The notes: a model not told the origin generated them from the letters alone. DNA of 64,000 nucleotides from Vibrio plantisponsor (GCF_013041605.1 NZ_JABEQC010000005.1:124001-188000); one strand, 5' to 3'; positions 35,128 to 44,082 are shown, numbered from the stretch's first letter. A program made the numbers and translations.

Positions 35128-36081
35128 CTAGCTTAGCGCGCTATCACAATCACCTAGAAACACAATATTAGTGGCTGTTAAATGCAGTGTATACTTGACT
35201 AACTGCTCAGGAACATCTCTTAAGTGTTCTCCCTGCCCATGCCCTGCTTCTTTATTCCTAATGGTCGGAATACCACTACCTAATAATCCAGCAAAATTAT
35301 TAAATTGTTCTTGTAGATAACTTGGGATTAGTTCCTGGTCAAGCCCAATTCTAATCAAATTTTTTGCAGTCGCCGTTTTCTGAAACTCCCAGCCTCTCTT
35401 GGTATAAATCGATTTCATAACGCTTTCAAAAGCTTTATTACAATCAACTAAACACTCTTCATATCTATTGTGCCGATAGTGTTCATGAGCAGATAAGAAT
35501 TCGTCTCTTGCTCCTTTGTAGTTTTCCAGTATAAGAAGCGCAGGTTTAACAACCTCTGAATGTACATATTGAGAATCAACGCGAATTAATTGGCCGTTTG
35601 TATACTCGAAACCAAACCCATCTCGCTTCATTCTCTCATTGATTTCTTCTAAGGCATCGTCTGGACTTTGGCTTACGCCATCCGAATTTCGAAATGAATG
35701 CCAATCGTCCCTTACCCATGTATCGATGCATTTACAAGTGAGCTCAAGGATATCGAGAAAAAGCTCCGGCGTTCTGGCGTCCTGAATGTGTCGTTCAAGC
35801 CATTTAAAAGTGCCTGTTTTATGGCCGTACAGAGTAAACTCTCCATACTCTTTCGCCATTATATTAAACATGTGAGAATAAAGTTTCTCTGACTCAGTAT
35901 AACCACTCCATTGACTTCCTGTATTCATCCCAATAGCCTCAGCTACTATATGGACTAACTGCTTTCTCAATTTATCACTTGCTTTAGTATACTGATAAAG
36001 CTCAGGGTACTTTGGTTTGTTTCGAGATGAATAAAGTTCAAAAATCCCCACACAACTCTCCAATGACTTGTTATTAATCAC
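35128..36081 (-). CDS. AbiJ/Abi_C-like abortive-infection candidate (STM4504/CBY_0614 type)
   Basis: A 317-residue protein starting at a GTG (no strong Shine-Dalgarno seen). The N-terminus (GIFELYSSRNKPKYPELYQY) resembles AbiJ N-terminal domains of the STM4504/CBY_0614 group. The C-terminus has CNKAFESVMKSIYTKRGWEF and the Abi_C-type IPTIRNKEAGHGQGEH motif, an RNK-HG signature. Such proteins are linked to abortive infection. It is the outermost prophage gene, next to attR, a typical place for cargo. Confidence 0.65.
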   Translation of the reverse strand: MINNKSLESCVGIFELYSSRNKPKYPELYQYTKASDKLRKQLVHIVAEAIGMNTGSQWSGYTESEKLYSHMFNIMAKEYGEFTLYGHKTGTFKWLERHIQDARTPELFLDILELTCKCIDTWVRDDWHSFRNSDGVSQSPDDALEEINERMKRDGFGFEYTNGQLIRVDSQYVHSEVVKPALLILENYKGARDEFLSAHEHYRHNRYEECLVDCNKAFESVMKSIYTKRGWEFQKTATAKNLIRIGLDQELIPSYLQEQFNNFAGLLGSGIPTIRNKEAGHGQGEHLRDVPEQLVKYTLHLTATNIVFLGDCDSALS

Positions 36082-36272
36082 TTATTAACTATTTATACCT
36101 CAAATACACCTGTGCGCATATGACCAATATATCAATTGTTACATAGAGGCAGTTCCAAAACTCATCCATAACTTATTGATTTAAAAGAATGAACTTGCAC
36201 CAAAATGCACTAAAAAAACATGCCAACACAATACTTATTTTATAAAAATCATACAGTTAACAATAAAAACAA

Positions 36273-36322
36273 CCGTCATGGGGTGTCGGGGGTCGGAGGT
36301 TCAAATCCTCTCAGTCCGACCA
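36273..36322 (+). repeat. tRNA-Pro(GGG) 3' fragment, likely prophage attR
   Basis: The 50 nt match the anticodon-to-CCA half of a proline tRNA: CCGTCATGGGG with anticodon GGG, then GGTCGGAGGTTCAAATCC and the acceptor end GTCCGACCA. The 5' half is absent. This is what attR looks like when a phage integrates at a tRNA 3' end; the intact tRNA and attL should lie left of the window. Confidence 0.8.
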
Positions 36323-36331
36323 TACACCTAG

Positions 36332-36363
36332 AGCCCGTAGCTGAATAAGCTACGGGCTTTTTC
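36332..36363 (+). terminator. Orphan terminator of tRNA-Pro
   Basis: Perfect 11-bp stem AGCCCGTAGCT/AGCTACGGGCT with a 5-nt loop and a T5 run, immediately after the tRNA-Pro fragment. Confidence 0.8.
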
Positions 36364-36541
36364 GTTGACGCTAATAAAACTTTATCGCGTAAAAGTTAAA
36401 GCCAACTCCCTCTCGATGATTTCTTCCTCATTTTCCCAATAAATGTTCAACTTATTCATAACATTCAATCTGTTAAAAATGCCGAGAATAAAAAAATATC
36501 ACTAAAACGTACATTATTAGAGCAAACAGTTAATTAAGGGC

Positions 36542-36570
36542 TTTACAAGATTCCAAGAGGTCGTTAATAT
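36542..36570 (+). promoter_or_regulatory. Promoter of tRNA-Ser
   Basis: TTTACA at 36542-36547, 17-bp spacer and TAATAT at 36565-36570, followed by a GC-rich discriminator (GCGCTTC), as expected for a stable-RNA promoter. The tRNA starts 13 bases downstream. Confidence 0.65.
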
Positions 36571-36583
36571 GCGCTTCAACAAC

Positions 36584-36674
36584 GGAGAGATGGCTGAGTG
36601 GTTGAAAGCACCGGTCTTGAAAACCGGCGTACGTTAATAGCGTACCTAGGGTTCAAATCCCTATCTCTCCGCCA
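36584..36674 (+). tRNA. serT: tRNA-Ser(TGA)
   Basis: Ninety-one bases fold as a serine tRNA with a long variable arm: acceptor GGAGAGA/TCTCTCC, D-arm TGGCTGAGTGG, anticodon loop CTTGAAA (anticodon TGA), variable arm, T-arm GGTTCAAATCC and an encoded CCA. The 3' end is also the left attachment site of the island. Confidence 0.95.
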
Positions 36675-36675
36675 C
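36652..36675. repeat. Island attL (tRNA-Ser 3' end)
   Basis: TTCAAATCCCTATCTCTCCG plus CCAC is identical to 48834-48857. Integration leaves the tRNA intact. Confidence 0.92.
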
Positions 36676-36686
36676 TTTTATGAACT

Positions 36687-36720
36687 AAGCTGTTGATTTT
36701 TCAACAGCTTTTTTCTTTTC
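36687..36720 (+). terminator. Island-borne terminator directly after tRNA-Ser
   Basis: Stem AAGCTGTTGA/TCAACAGCTT, then TTTTTTCTTTTC. It is encoded inside the island, so the tRNA transcript still terminates although its native terminator is now 12 kb away (48865). Confidence 0.8.
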
Positions 36721-36758
36721 TACGGTACAAAAGTCCCTGATACACAAAGGTGACACAT

Positions 36759-38072
36759 ATGTACCTGTTCAAGCATACTTCTAGCGTCTACTATACTCGC
36801 GTAAACTACCCTTCGGCACTCCAGAAAAAGGGTTATCCCACTGAAAAGCGCATCTCTCTTTTAACAAAAGAGCGTAAGCTTGCCATTATCAGAAATCTTG
36901 AGATGAGCGCTCACTTAAAGAGCCTGTTCATCGATTTGCTTAAAGATTCAGATATGGATTTCTACACTTGCTCAACTTCTATCGATGCTGTTGTTGAAAC
37001 GCTACGTAGCAATTATCGTGAAGAAGATCAAAATCGCTACTACGCTTCACTTCCTGCTGTTCAAGATGACATTCAACTTCCTAGACACATTGATCTGCAA
37101 GATGAACGTACTTACCTGCAAACCGTCTCTCCGTCATATCATTTCCGCCGCTGGCTTGCTCAATTTATTCAATCAAAATCTACAGAAGGTGTTGTCGCTT
37201 TAACGACTCATCAACTTCAGCAGCGAGTGAGCCATTTCCTCGATTATCTTGATAGAGAAGAGCTTTCTGAGCCAACAACAGGCGATATGCTGAGTTATAT
37301 CGATCACCTGCGTTCCGAAGGTCGATCAGCTAAAACCAATAAAGACTATTTTGCTTCAACTAAGCAGTTTCTATCATGGTGCACGATTAAAGAATTTATT
37401 CTTGTAAACCCAGCTCAATCACTAAAGCCAAGTTTTAAAAATACGAAGCACGCTAGTGAACAACGCGAGCGCTGGAGCATTTCTGAACTTCACCATTTTT
37501 TCCTTAGTGAAGATTTCAAGCGCCAATCAGAAGATTTTCAATGGATCTCTTACTTGCAGCTATTCTGTGGCTTTCGAACTCAGGAACCTTGTCAACTCTA
37601 TACAAATGATGTGCATTGCGATGAAGCTATTCCGCATATTTCTATAGCAGATTACTATCCACATCAGCATCTTAAAAATCAGCATGCAGTTCGCTATGTC
37701 CCTATCCATCCGTATCTGATCGAACGTGGTTTCCTAGATTTTGTTCGTTCTAGAACATCAGCTACTAACCAACCTTTGTTTCATTACTCTCCTCAAGGAG
37801 CGGATAACGATTGGTCGAAACTGTACCGAACACAATTTGGAAAGCTACAAACTCGATTAGGGATGAAAGCTAAGCAACGTCCCACAGCATACAGCCTGCG
37901 TCACACGTTTATTGATGAGTTAAAACAGTTAGATGAACCAGAACACCGTGTTGCGGAAATTGTTGGTCATGTTAATCCACATATGACCTTCGGTCGATAC
38001 GGTAAGAAGTCACAGCTAGAGAAGCAATTTCAAATCGTTTCCAAAGTTCAAATTGGAGGTTTGTCATGCTAG
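36759..38072 (+). CDS. Tyrosine integrase of the tRNA-Ser island
   Basis: A 437-residue integrase, started at the ATG at 36759 (AAAGG eight bases before). A SAM-like core-binding domain lies around residues 120-210 and the catalytic domain after. Catalytic features are FCGFRTQEP, SLRHTFIDEL and VGHVNPHMTFGRYGK (nucleophile Tyr in GRYGK). It lies 85 bp inside attL and is predicted to act on the tRNA-Ser 3' end. It overlaps the next gene, which suggests a three-gene integration unit. Confidence 0.9.
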   Translation: MYLFKHTSSVYYTRVNYPSALQKKGYPTEKRISLLTKERKLAIIRNLEMSAHLKSLFIDLLKDSDMDFYTCSTSIDAVVETLRSNYREEDQNRYYASLPAVQDDIQLPRHIDLQDERTYLQTVSPSYHFRRWLAQFIQSKSTEGVVALTTHQLQQRVSHFLDYLDREELSEPTTGDMLSYIDHLRSEGRSAKTNKDYFASTKQFLSWCTIKEFILVNPAQSLKPSFKNTKHASEQRERWSISELHHFFLSEDFKRQSEDFQWISYLQLFCGFRTQEPCQLYTNDVHCDEAIPHISIADYYPHQHLKNQHAVRYVPIHPYLIERGFLDFVRSRTSATNQPLFHYSPQGADNDWSKLYRTQFGKLQTRLGMKAKQRPTAYSLRHTFIDELKQLDEPEHRVAEIVGHVNPHMTFGRYGKKSQLEKQFQIVSKVQIGGLSC

Positions 38073-38815
38073 ATATCACGCTAAATGACCTTAAAGGGAT
38101 TATTTACACTATCGACCAGTACTATGATTATCCTGAGTATGACTTTTCGCCTCTGTTCTATTTGGGGATTGATAGACATGACATAGTCGTACTCCGTCAC
38201 GTCATTAGTACTCTCCGTCAAGTGCCTTATCTTGATATCAGTGATTTTGCAGGTACACCAGCGAAGGCTGTGATCAATAAAATTGGTGGGATTCAACGTC
38301 TAAAAGAAGCATTAGCGATAGATTATTACTCGTTTTCACAGTTTCTTAAAGATAACCCTATTGATGAAAAAACGGGGATGAGCTTGCCTTACTCGTTATA
38401 TCTAAAGTTTGCTAGAGAAATCCGTCGTTCATATATGTCCGACGATGTGATGCTCGCATCTTCGTTGTGCGTGCAATTTTCGGACGGACTTCGAGTTCAG
38501 GCGATCCCATTGCCTAATCATCGTCAGACACGGATACCAGTTACTAATCAAGAAGCGGCGCATGTTGCAGTAATGCTTTATAGCGATAAGTATCAATTTC
38601 GGAGCTATGATTCATCGGCATCAATGCTCTCTTTGCTTTGCACAAGCCAAAATCGAACGGTTGATATAGAAGTACGATGCTGCGCATCACAACTCATGCA
38701 TCATCAATATCCGGCTTTGTGTGTCAATGATGATTTGCCAGAGCATTCTACCGTCCGGAACCGAAGAAAACTTGTCACTTTTTCGCAACGGATACTTCCG
38801 TTACTAAATCATTAA
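38066..38815 (+). CDS. Integrase-linked gene, unknown function
   Basis: A 249-residue protein whose ATG overlaps the integrase stop (GGAGGTTTGTC precedes it). It is helix-rich and contains several Cys and His residues near the C-terminus (VRCCASQLMHHQ) but no known motif. Tight coupling to the integrase suggests a role in integration or excision control. Confidence 0.6.
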   Translation: MLDITLNDLKGIIYTIDQYYDYPEYDFSPLFYLGIDRHDIVVLRHVISTLRQVPYLDISDFAGTPAKAVINKIGGIQRLKEALAIDYYSFSQFLKDNPIDEKTGMSLPYSLYLKFAREIRRSYMSDDVMLASSLCVQFSDGLRVQAIPLPNHRQTRIPVTNQEAAHVAVMLYSDKYQFRSYDSSASMLSLLCTSQNRTVDIEVRCCASQLMHHQYPALCVNDDLPEHSTVRNRRKLVTFSQRILPLLNH

Positions 38816-38870
38816 ATGTTCTCCAACATGGGCGCATAACATTGCGCCCCTCCCTAAAAGGAATGACATT

Positions 38871-39503
38871 ATGCGGAAAATAAAGACGATCACGGTCAGT
38901 CATGCATACAAACCAAAGTTTGACCATTTAGTTACGCACAGAGAGCAATGTGGCTGGAAAATTGTAAATCCAGTGACTGAGCATGACGGACGATATTTTG
39001 TGGATATGGCAATCGAACAACATCCGATAATCTATACGAGTATTTCCGGTATTCTCTACCCGAACGATGATAAGTCCCAATCAGAGGCTGTAGATGCGTA
39101 CCATGCGGGGAAATTTACTGATATCCAGTTTATACCAAGTGCAGTAAGTCAGATGGTTCAACTTTTAGACTCAACAGAATCACGTTTGAAAACTCACTCA
39201 ATGTGGAGATATAGGCTTTTTGGTGAAACGGATCAGATGGGACAACTTTTCTTGAATAACGGCTTTCAGCCACATCACCTACATCCCGAATTTTTTGTTC
39301 CGTTTAAGGGACGTGACGGATTCAAGGAGTTGGATATCAGCTTTTCAGTTAGTGATGATGCGTTGATTAATATTGTGCTTGATACTTGTCAGTTAGGGCT
39401 ATCATCACCATTTGTTAGCCACAAGGTTCATTCTGCGTCTAACGGACTGTCTAGTCACGATATAGACGTTATTCGACGGCTGATTGATAGTGAGGTTTTG
39501 TGA
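38871..39503 (+). CDS. Third gene of the integrase unit, unknown function
   Basis: A 210-residue protein with a strong AAAAGGAATGACATT start region. It begins MRKIKTITVSHAYKPK and contains many aromatic and His residues without a recognised domain. It may be the last gene of the int unit; no RNA structure separates them. The next rightward signal is a terminator at 39747. Confidence 0.6.
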   Translation: MRKIKTITVSHAYKPKFDHLVTHREQCGWKIVNPVTEHDGRYFVDMAIEQHPIIYTSISGILYPNDDKSQSEAVDAYHAGKFTDIQFIPSAVSQMVQLLDSTESRLKTHSMWRYRLFGETDQMGQLFLNNGFQPHHLHPEFFVPFKGRDGFKELDISFSVSDDALINIVLDTCQLGLSSPFVSHKVHSASNGLSSHDIDVIRRLIDSEVL

Positions 39504-39746
39504 TATTTCAGAGATTGTAACTGAAATTTGGTTATTTATCAGTGATTAATTTTACTTACAAGAAAAGCTGAATAATTACAAACCTGAAGAGCCGCTAGAC
39601 TTGGTGCCCAGTATTAATGGCGCAGATTATTTTGGACGTTGGCTCTAAACCTAACACAGTTAATTTGATGTTGATATTTTTAGTTAGTTAACTTATAGTT
39701 ACTTCAGACCAATTAGGGTCACGCGTCGTCTGGTACGGCGGGACAT

Positions 39747-39777
39747 AAGCCACTTAGAGTGGCTTTTTGTCTTTTTA
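39747..39777 (+). terminator. Terminator after the integrase unit
   Basis: Stem AAGCCACT/AGTGGCTT with a 3-nt loop and TTTTTGTCTTTTT. It lies between the converging int unit and the DUF3800 gene. Confidence 0.75.
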
Positions 39778-40601
39778 TGGCCTCGGAAAGCAATAGTATT
39801 TAACTCCCATCGTGCTTACATTTTCAACATGAGCATCAACGATGAGCTTATTGTCCATTAGAAGGTTATATGGTGGATATTCTGAGTCATATCCCCCCTT
39901 TATTACAGGGTATAAGACAATATCTGCAAGTTGCATCAACCTACTCTCTTTTGTTTGAAAGATGACTTTTTTCGTTACGAAGCTAGCTAATTCATCTCCC
40001 TCCACTGGAGAATATATAGCGCTTCTCGAAGCATCAAACTCCATACCTTGAGTTCGTAGTACATCGTGATAGTCTTGGATCTTCTTGTCTTCTTTACGTC
40101 CGGTTTTTTCAACATGGACAATTAACTTGGTTCCTCCTATTGAGCGTACAAATTTCACTGCTCTCTCTATTAATATTTGATAGGCGCTTCTACAAAGCTG
40201 CCACTTATCTTCGTATACATCTGAGTAACGCTCATGGTAACCAGGTCGGTCAACTACGCAGGCATGTGCAAAAATGGGAAGACCGGTAATCATATTCTCC
40301 AAGGCGCTGTAAAATTCTTTAGCTTTTTCATCACACTTTAACCATTCGAAGTGGTTTTTTTACATCGGATTTTTGTAGAGTGTAAATGGTGTTTAAAAGT
40401 ACCATTGGGGCATTCTAAATTCTGACTAATCATGAATTTCTTGTGTAGTTCCTTCACATGTTCAATATCGTCTTCGGCAATGAGAAAACCGCCTAATGCA
40501 AACGCATCCAAACCATCTCTTCTTGTTACTTGACTCTTATCTGGGCATGAGGAACCACTATCATCAACAAATAGGAAAAAAGTCTTTTGGGTTGTTTGCA
40601 T
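39775..40601 (-). pseudogene. DUF3800 gene split by a frameshift in an A-tract
   Basis: Two neighbouring frames together make one DUF3800 protein: the N-terminal part (40601 to 40338, starting MQTTQKTFFLFVDDSGS, with GGFLIAEDDIEHVK) and the C-terminal part (from about 40340 to 39775, with LIVHVEKTGRKEDKKIQ and LMQLADIVLYPV). The break is at a minus-strand A7 near 40355. Adding one A restores the frame and joins the parts (KKNHFEWLKCDEKAK). It may be a homopolymer error, a real pseudogene or slippage. DUF3800 function is unknown; an RNase-H-like fold has been suggested for it. Confidence 0.7.
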
Positions 40602-40900
40602 TATAAGTCCCTTTAAACGAGTTCTTTACTTATGATACTACTGGCTTATATTCACGTAAACAGGCTTGTGTGTATTTTGATGCTTTACCTTGGATAACAT
40701 GTTAGTTATACACAGTTAAATGTAAAAAATGTTCTTTTTATTGTATTTTGTTGAATTAATTGTGGATAACTTAACAAAGGGATAATGCGCAGACAGGATA
40801 TGCACCTTCTGACAATAAAATCTATAAAAAGCTAAGAAGGCTAACGTCAGCAGTCATACGTTGAGTAGCAAATGTAAGTTGTCGTAAATGAGTTCGTGGC
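40602..40900. other. AT-rich spacer with DnaA-box-like sites
   Basis: TTATACACA at 40706-40714 and TGTGGATAA at 40761-40769 (a perfect DnaA box on the minus strand), with TTGGATAA near 40690, occur in an AT-rich stretch. No ORF is seen. It may be a replication origin or the upstream region of the DUF3800 gene. Confidence 0.4.
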
Positions 40901-42553
40901 TTACAGAGTCATATCATTTTGGTTTGCAGTTGTGTTCTTTTTAACTTTGATACTATTGTCATCAAGAACAGAGATAACACTGCTAATTAGTTGCTGCAAT
41001 GGCTCTGGTAGCGCCTTGTTAAGCTTATCAACCACTTTCCCTATAAATGACTTTAAGCTATCTCTTTTTGCGCTATTCTGCGTTTTCTCATAAGAAGCGA
41101 GAAAAGCTTCTCTCAGCAATTGTTGTACTAAATCACGATCCCTCTGATTAACTTCATTTTGAAGACTCCGAGTCCGCTCTAGTTGCGCTTGTTCATCCTG
41201 GCGCTGCTTACGAACTGTTTTTAAAAGGAGCGTTTCTTGTTCGCCATCTTCAATCGTCTTTTGCACATCTTGTTTAATTGATGTCAATCTCTCTTCTTCA
41301 ATTTCTATTTGCAAAAGTACGGATTTAACAGCTTTCTCACCGAGGTTTATCCCTTCCCTGAGTTCATTGATATGCGCAATCTTATTCTGCTTCTCCTGCT
41401 CCAGTTCATCGAGTGAGACCTGCTCCATAACAATGTTACTTTGATTCGCTGAAACCAATTCAACTTGACTCACCAGATCTTCTAGCTGCTTCGTATAGAA
41501 ATTGAATGAACGCTTGTTTTTCGGCAGTTTCGACTCTCTGATCATATGCTGATAGCGTTCTTGTGCTTTCTCTGTATCGTCTGTGAACTCAGCCTGTAAT
41601 CCTTTTGGGTTGAGCAGGTGATCATTAACATAGTCTTGGAACATTTGTTGAAAATAGCTACCCATTGCACCAGTTTCATTGTACTTAAGGTCACCATCTT
41701 CAGATAAAGTTTCAACCTCTGGATGGTTGTTTCTTAGATATTCATTGATTGCTCTAATCTGAGATTTGCGTAAGTCGTAGCAGCCTGTTTTTTCATTTCG
41801 TCCAGACAAATAGTAGTGGACATGCGCACCAACATTTTCATTTACCGCTCGCTCGTCATCATGCCCACAAATAGCTTTGATCGGATAATCAGGAAAATGG
41901 GAAGTTAAAAACTTCTTCATAAATAAGATGTACGATTCAAGTGAGATAACATCTGTTCCAACTTCCCATTGCCGAGGAATCTTAAATATCCCTTCTTGCA
42001 CGAATGTTGCTGTCTTAGGGGCTGCATCATTCAATAGATTTAACGCTTCAATGTACGTCTTTATTTGCTTCACTCTTTGCTGCTTACGTGGCATCGAACA
42101 TTCTTCAAACTCTCGGACTATCCACTCCTGGTCAAAGTCTGATATGTAATTGCGTTTATCAGTAAGTAACACTTCAATTAAAGCTGCCGCATCTCCATAA
42201 CCTTCATTAGTTAATGTCGCTGTCGATTTTTTCAACGCACACCGAGCTTTGTACATTTTCTTTTTCCACTTTTGCTCATTGTGAATACGTACGCTTGGTA
42301 TGATATCTAGCAGTAGATCCATTTTTCTATCATCATCTAAATCATGAAGGGGAATGATCTGGTCATTGTGGTAAATGAGGTTTTTATCTGTAAGTTGAGG
42401 GTTCCATTCCAATATTGCTTTGTCCCGCATAGAATCAGGATTAATTCTCAGTGAATGAAATACAGACTTTCGACACTTCACACGATCGTTACTTGAACTT
42501 ATATAGTTAAGATGACGATAAAGTTGGCGTATAGTTTTTAATTCAGTAGACAT
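40901..42553 (-). CDS. mob: MobV/Pre-like relaxase
   Basis: A 550-residue protein from the ATG at 42553, preceded by GGAGGTTGCT; a longer start at 42604 lies outside the Shine-Dalgarno. The HUH signature is in the middle (GAHVHYYLSGRNEKTG), with a DDER acid cluster before it. The C-terminal 200 residues are a coiled coil (LEQEKQNKIAHINELRE). Relaxases nick oriT and lead the strand into a recipient. It ends 300 bp before the DUF3800 gene. Confidence 0.65.
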   Translation of the reverse strand: MSTELKTIRQLYRHLNYISSSNDRVKCRKSVFHSLRINPDSMRDKAILEWNPQLTDKNLIYHNDQIIPLHDLDDDRKMDLLLDIIPSVRIHNEQKWKKKMYKARCALKKSTATLTNEGYGDAAALIEVLLTDKRNYISDFDQEWIVREFEECSMPRKQQRVKQIKTYIEALNLLNDAAPKTATFVQEGIFKIPRQWEVGTDVISLESYILFMKKFLTSHFPDYPIKAICGHDDERAVNENVGAHVHYYLSGRNEKTGCYDLRKSQIRAINEYLRNNHPEVETLSEDGDLKYNETGAMGSYFQQMFQDYVNDHLLNPKGLQAEFTDDTEKAQERYQHMIRESKLPKNKRSFNFYTKQLEDLVSQVELVSANQSNIVMEQVSLDELEQEKQNKIAHINELREGINLGEKAVKSVLLQIEIEEERLTSIKQDVQKTIEDGEQETLLLKTVRKQRQDEQAQLERTRSLQNEVNQRDRDLVQQLLREAFLASYEKTQNSAKRDSLKSFIGKVVDKLNKALPEPLQQLISSVISVLDDNSIKVKKNTTANQNDMTL

Positions 42554-42610
42554 AGCAACCTCCAGAACGGTGGTTGCTAGAGAGTTGAGAGATACGTCTC
42601 TCACCAGCAG

Positions 42611-42651
42611 AACCTATCCCATCTTTTTGCTTGCAAAAAGTGGGATAGGTT
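42611..42651. repeat. oriT-like hairpin upstream of the relaxase
   Basis: AACCTATCCCA(T)CTTTTTGC pairs with GCAAAAAGTGGGATAGGTT: a 19-bp stem with a TT loop and one bulged T, 58 bp before the relaxase start. This is the usual position of an oriT inverted repeat next to the nick site. Confidence 0.65.
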
Positions 42652-42733
42652 CGTAGCTGGTTACTAAGGTGTTCGACTTTCGTCAAACCACTTATTCCGT
42701 GCTCAATATACACTAGTGAATTAATTAAGGAAT

Positions 42734-42772
42734 AATCAGAGTGCAACGCACTCTGATTAACTCTACAGAGTT
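42734..42772. repeat. Two small hairpins upstream of the oriT hairpin
   Basis: AATCAGAGTGC/GCACTCTGATT (11 bp, 3-nt loop) is followed at once by AACTCT/AGAGTT. They may be relaxosome or regulatory stems, or a terminator of the coiled-coil gene. Confidence 0.5.
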
Positions 42773-42818
42773 TTAGTAGTTTCATGTTTACCGCCTATTT
42801 ATATAGATCTTATTTTAT

Positions 42819-43610
42819 TTAATTGGTATCAGTACCATCGATTTTTTCAACGATACCTTTCGCTAATTTTTCTGCATCAGAGCAAGGTTGTTTATTAAAT
42901 GATGAGTAAAGATGATTTATGGAATTTATGATAACTTTTAATTCTTCCACATATTTCTCTAAGTCGGAAACTTTTCTAGTGAGCATTTCTTTTTCAAACT
43001 TTAGTGTATCTACACGATGATTATCAGTTACTGACTTTTCTAACCTTATTTCTAGTTCCTCTATACGTTCTGATAAGATTCTATTTTCTGTACTTAACTT
43101 AATAGCCTCTTTTTCATACTCGAATAATCGTTGAATTTCATCATGTTTCTCAGAAACTTCCGTATCCTTTGTTGATAATAGTGCCTCTAGTTCATTAATC
43201 ACTTCGAGTAACTGTTTCGTTTCTTGCAGTGCCTTCTCAGCATTTCCTTCAGCAATTTTACTGCGACTTTGAGCCAAAGCTTGAATCTCACCGTCAGTTT
43301 GCTTCCATAGATAATCCAACGCTTTTTGAGTACTTTCGAAGCATTGCTGCTCAAGGGTTGAGAACCATGTGGGTTTTGGTCGTTCAATAACTACGGGGGC
43401 TGATTCTTCTGAGAGGACATTAAATGCTGTTCGCGCTCGGGCAAACTCACCACCAACTCTGCTTTGCAATTGTTTTGCGCAAGACGGTATAGGATCGGAT
43501 TCATAACCAGCCGCATAATCCTCAAATGATTTTGCTTTATTTGAATTACCAATACCATCTGAAGCTAATTGCGATAAATATTTCTTTTTTAAGTTATTTA
43601 AATCACGCAT
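42819..43610 (-). CDS. Coiled-coil protein, possible relaxosome or plasmid-type factor
   Basis: A 263-residue protein with a basic N-terminus (MRDLNNLKKKYLSQLASDG) and a long coiled coil from ~120 to 230 (ELEALLSTKDTEVSEKHDEI). Proteins such as KfrA and mobilisation accessory factors have this architecture. It is transcribed toward the relaxase and lies just beyond the oriT-like region, so it may be a mobilisation accessory factor. No family was firmly recognised. Confidence 0.5.
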   Translation of the reverse strand: MRDLNNLKKKYLSQLASDGIGNSNKAKSFEDYAAGYESDPIPSCAKQLQSRVGGEFARARTAFNVLSEESAPVVIERPKPTWFSTLEQQCFESTQKALDYLWKQTDGEIQALAQSRSKIAEGNAEKALQETKQLLEVINELEALLSTKDTEVSEKHDEIQRLFEYEKEAIKLSTENRILSERIEELEIRLEKSVTDNHRVDTLKFEKEMLTRKVSDLEKYVEELKVIINSINHLYSSFNKQPCSDAEKLAKGIVEKIDGTDTN

Positions 43611-43861
43611 AACTTACGTCCTTACTTTCTGAGTTAGAAAGGAAGTAAGTTAGATAGTTAGAAACATAAATATCTGAAAATAGGGAAAAGGTACTTATTT
43701 TTGTTTTTAATGTGATGTCTACAATAATTGTTATTTTCATTTTGGTATTACCATTTATACAGTCAACGTTGCATTGACTTTTATTATTTGTATATATCTT
43801 ACTCATCCTTATTTTGTTATGTCAACCGATTTTTAATAAAAAGTCCATTGGTTACAATGAC

Positions 43862-43981
43862 TTAAATTATACATGCTATGAAATTTGAGTTAACTGGATA
43901 CGATACTGTTCTGAAGGGCATTGTTACGAATTTTCTCGATTTCTTGGTTAAATTATACATGCCGATTAATTTGAGTTAACC
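43862..43981. repeat. Two near-identical 33-bp repeats before the second integrase
   Basis: TTAAATTATACATGC, seven variable bases, then TTTGAGTTAAC occur at 43862-43894 and 43948-43980, 86 bp apart. The motif AACTCAAATT occurs again near 48688. They are likely recombinase or att-related sites of the integrase at 44083. Confidence 0.6.
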
Positions 43982-44082
43982 ATAAGCTATTGTATTTAAA
44001 TAAAATATTGACAACATAAGTTTGAAGTGGTTATCATATGTACAAATAGAAGAGAATCGAAGAATTCTCTAAGGTACAAATC

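Larger units (their letters stand above)
1..36322. mobile_element. Temperate myovirus prophage (left end outside window)
   Basis: The block contains repressor, early operon, packaging, head, P2-type contractile tail and lysis genes, so it is a near-complete tailed prophage. Late genes are collinear and leftward, with many stop/start overlaps. The head module resembles Mu-like phages (gpI-type protease, F-like protein) and the tail module is P2-like (D, X, U, T, E/E', FII, FI, I, J, W, V). The right boundary is set at the CCA end of a truncated tRNA-Pro(GGG). The left boundary is not visible because the primase-helicase gene runs off base 1. No structural gene in the visible part looks broken, so the prophage may be inducible. 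Confidence 0.9.

Noticed and set aside
42543..42785. Minus-strand ORF of 80 codons overlapping the relaxase start
   Set aside because: It covers the oriT-like hairpins, whose inverted repeats explain the sequence better than a coding role.
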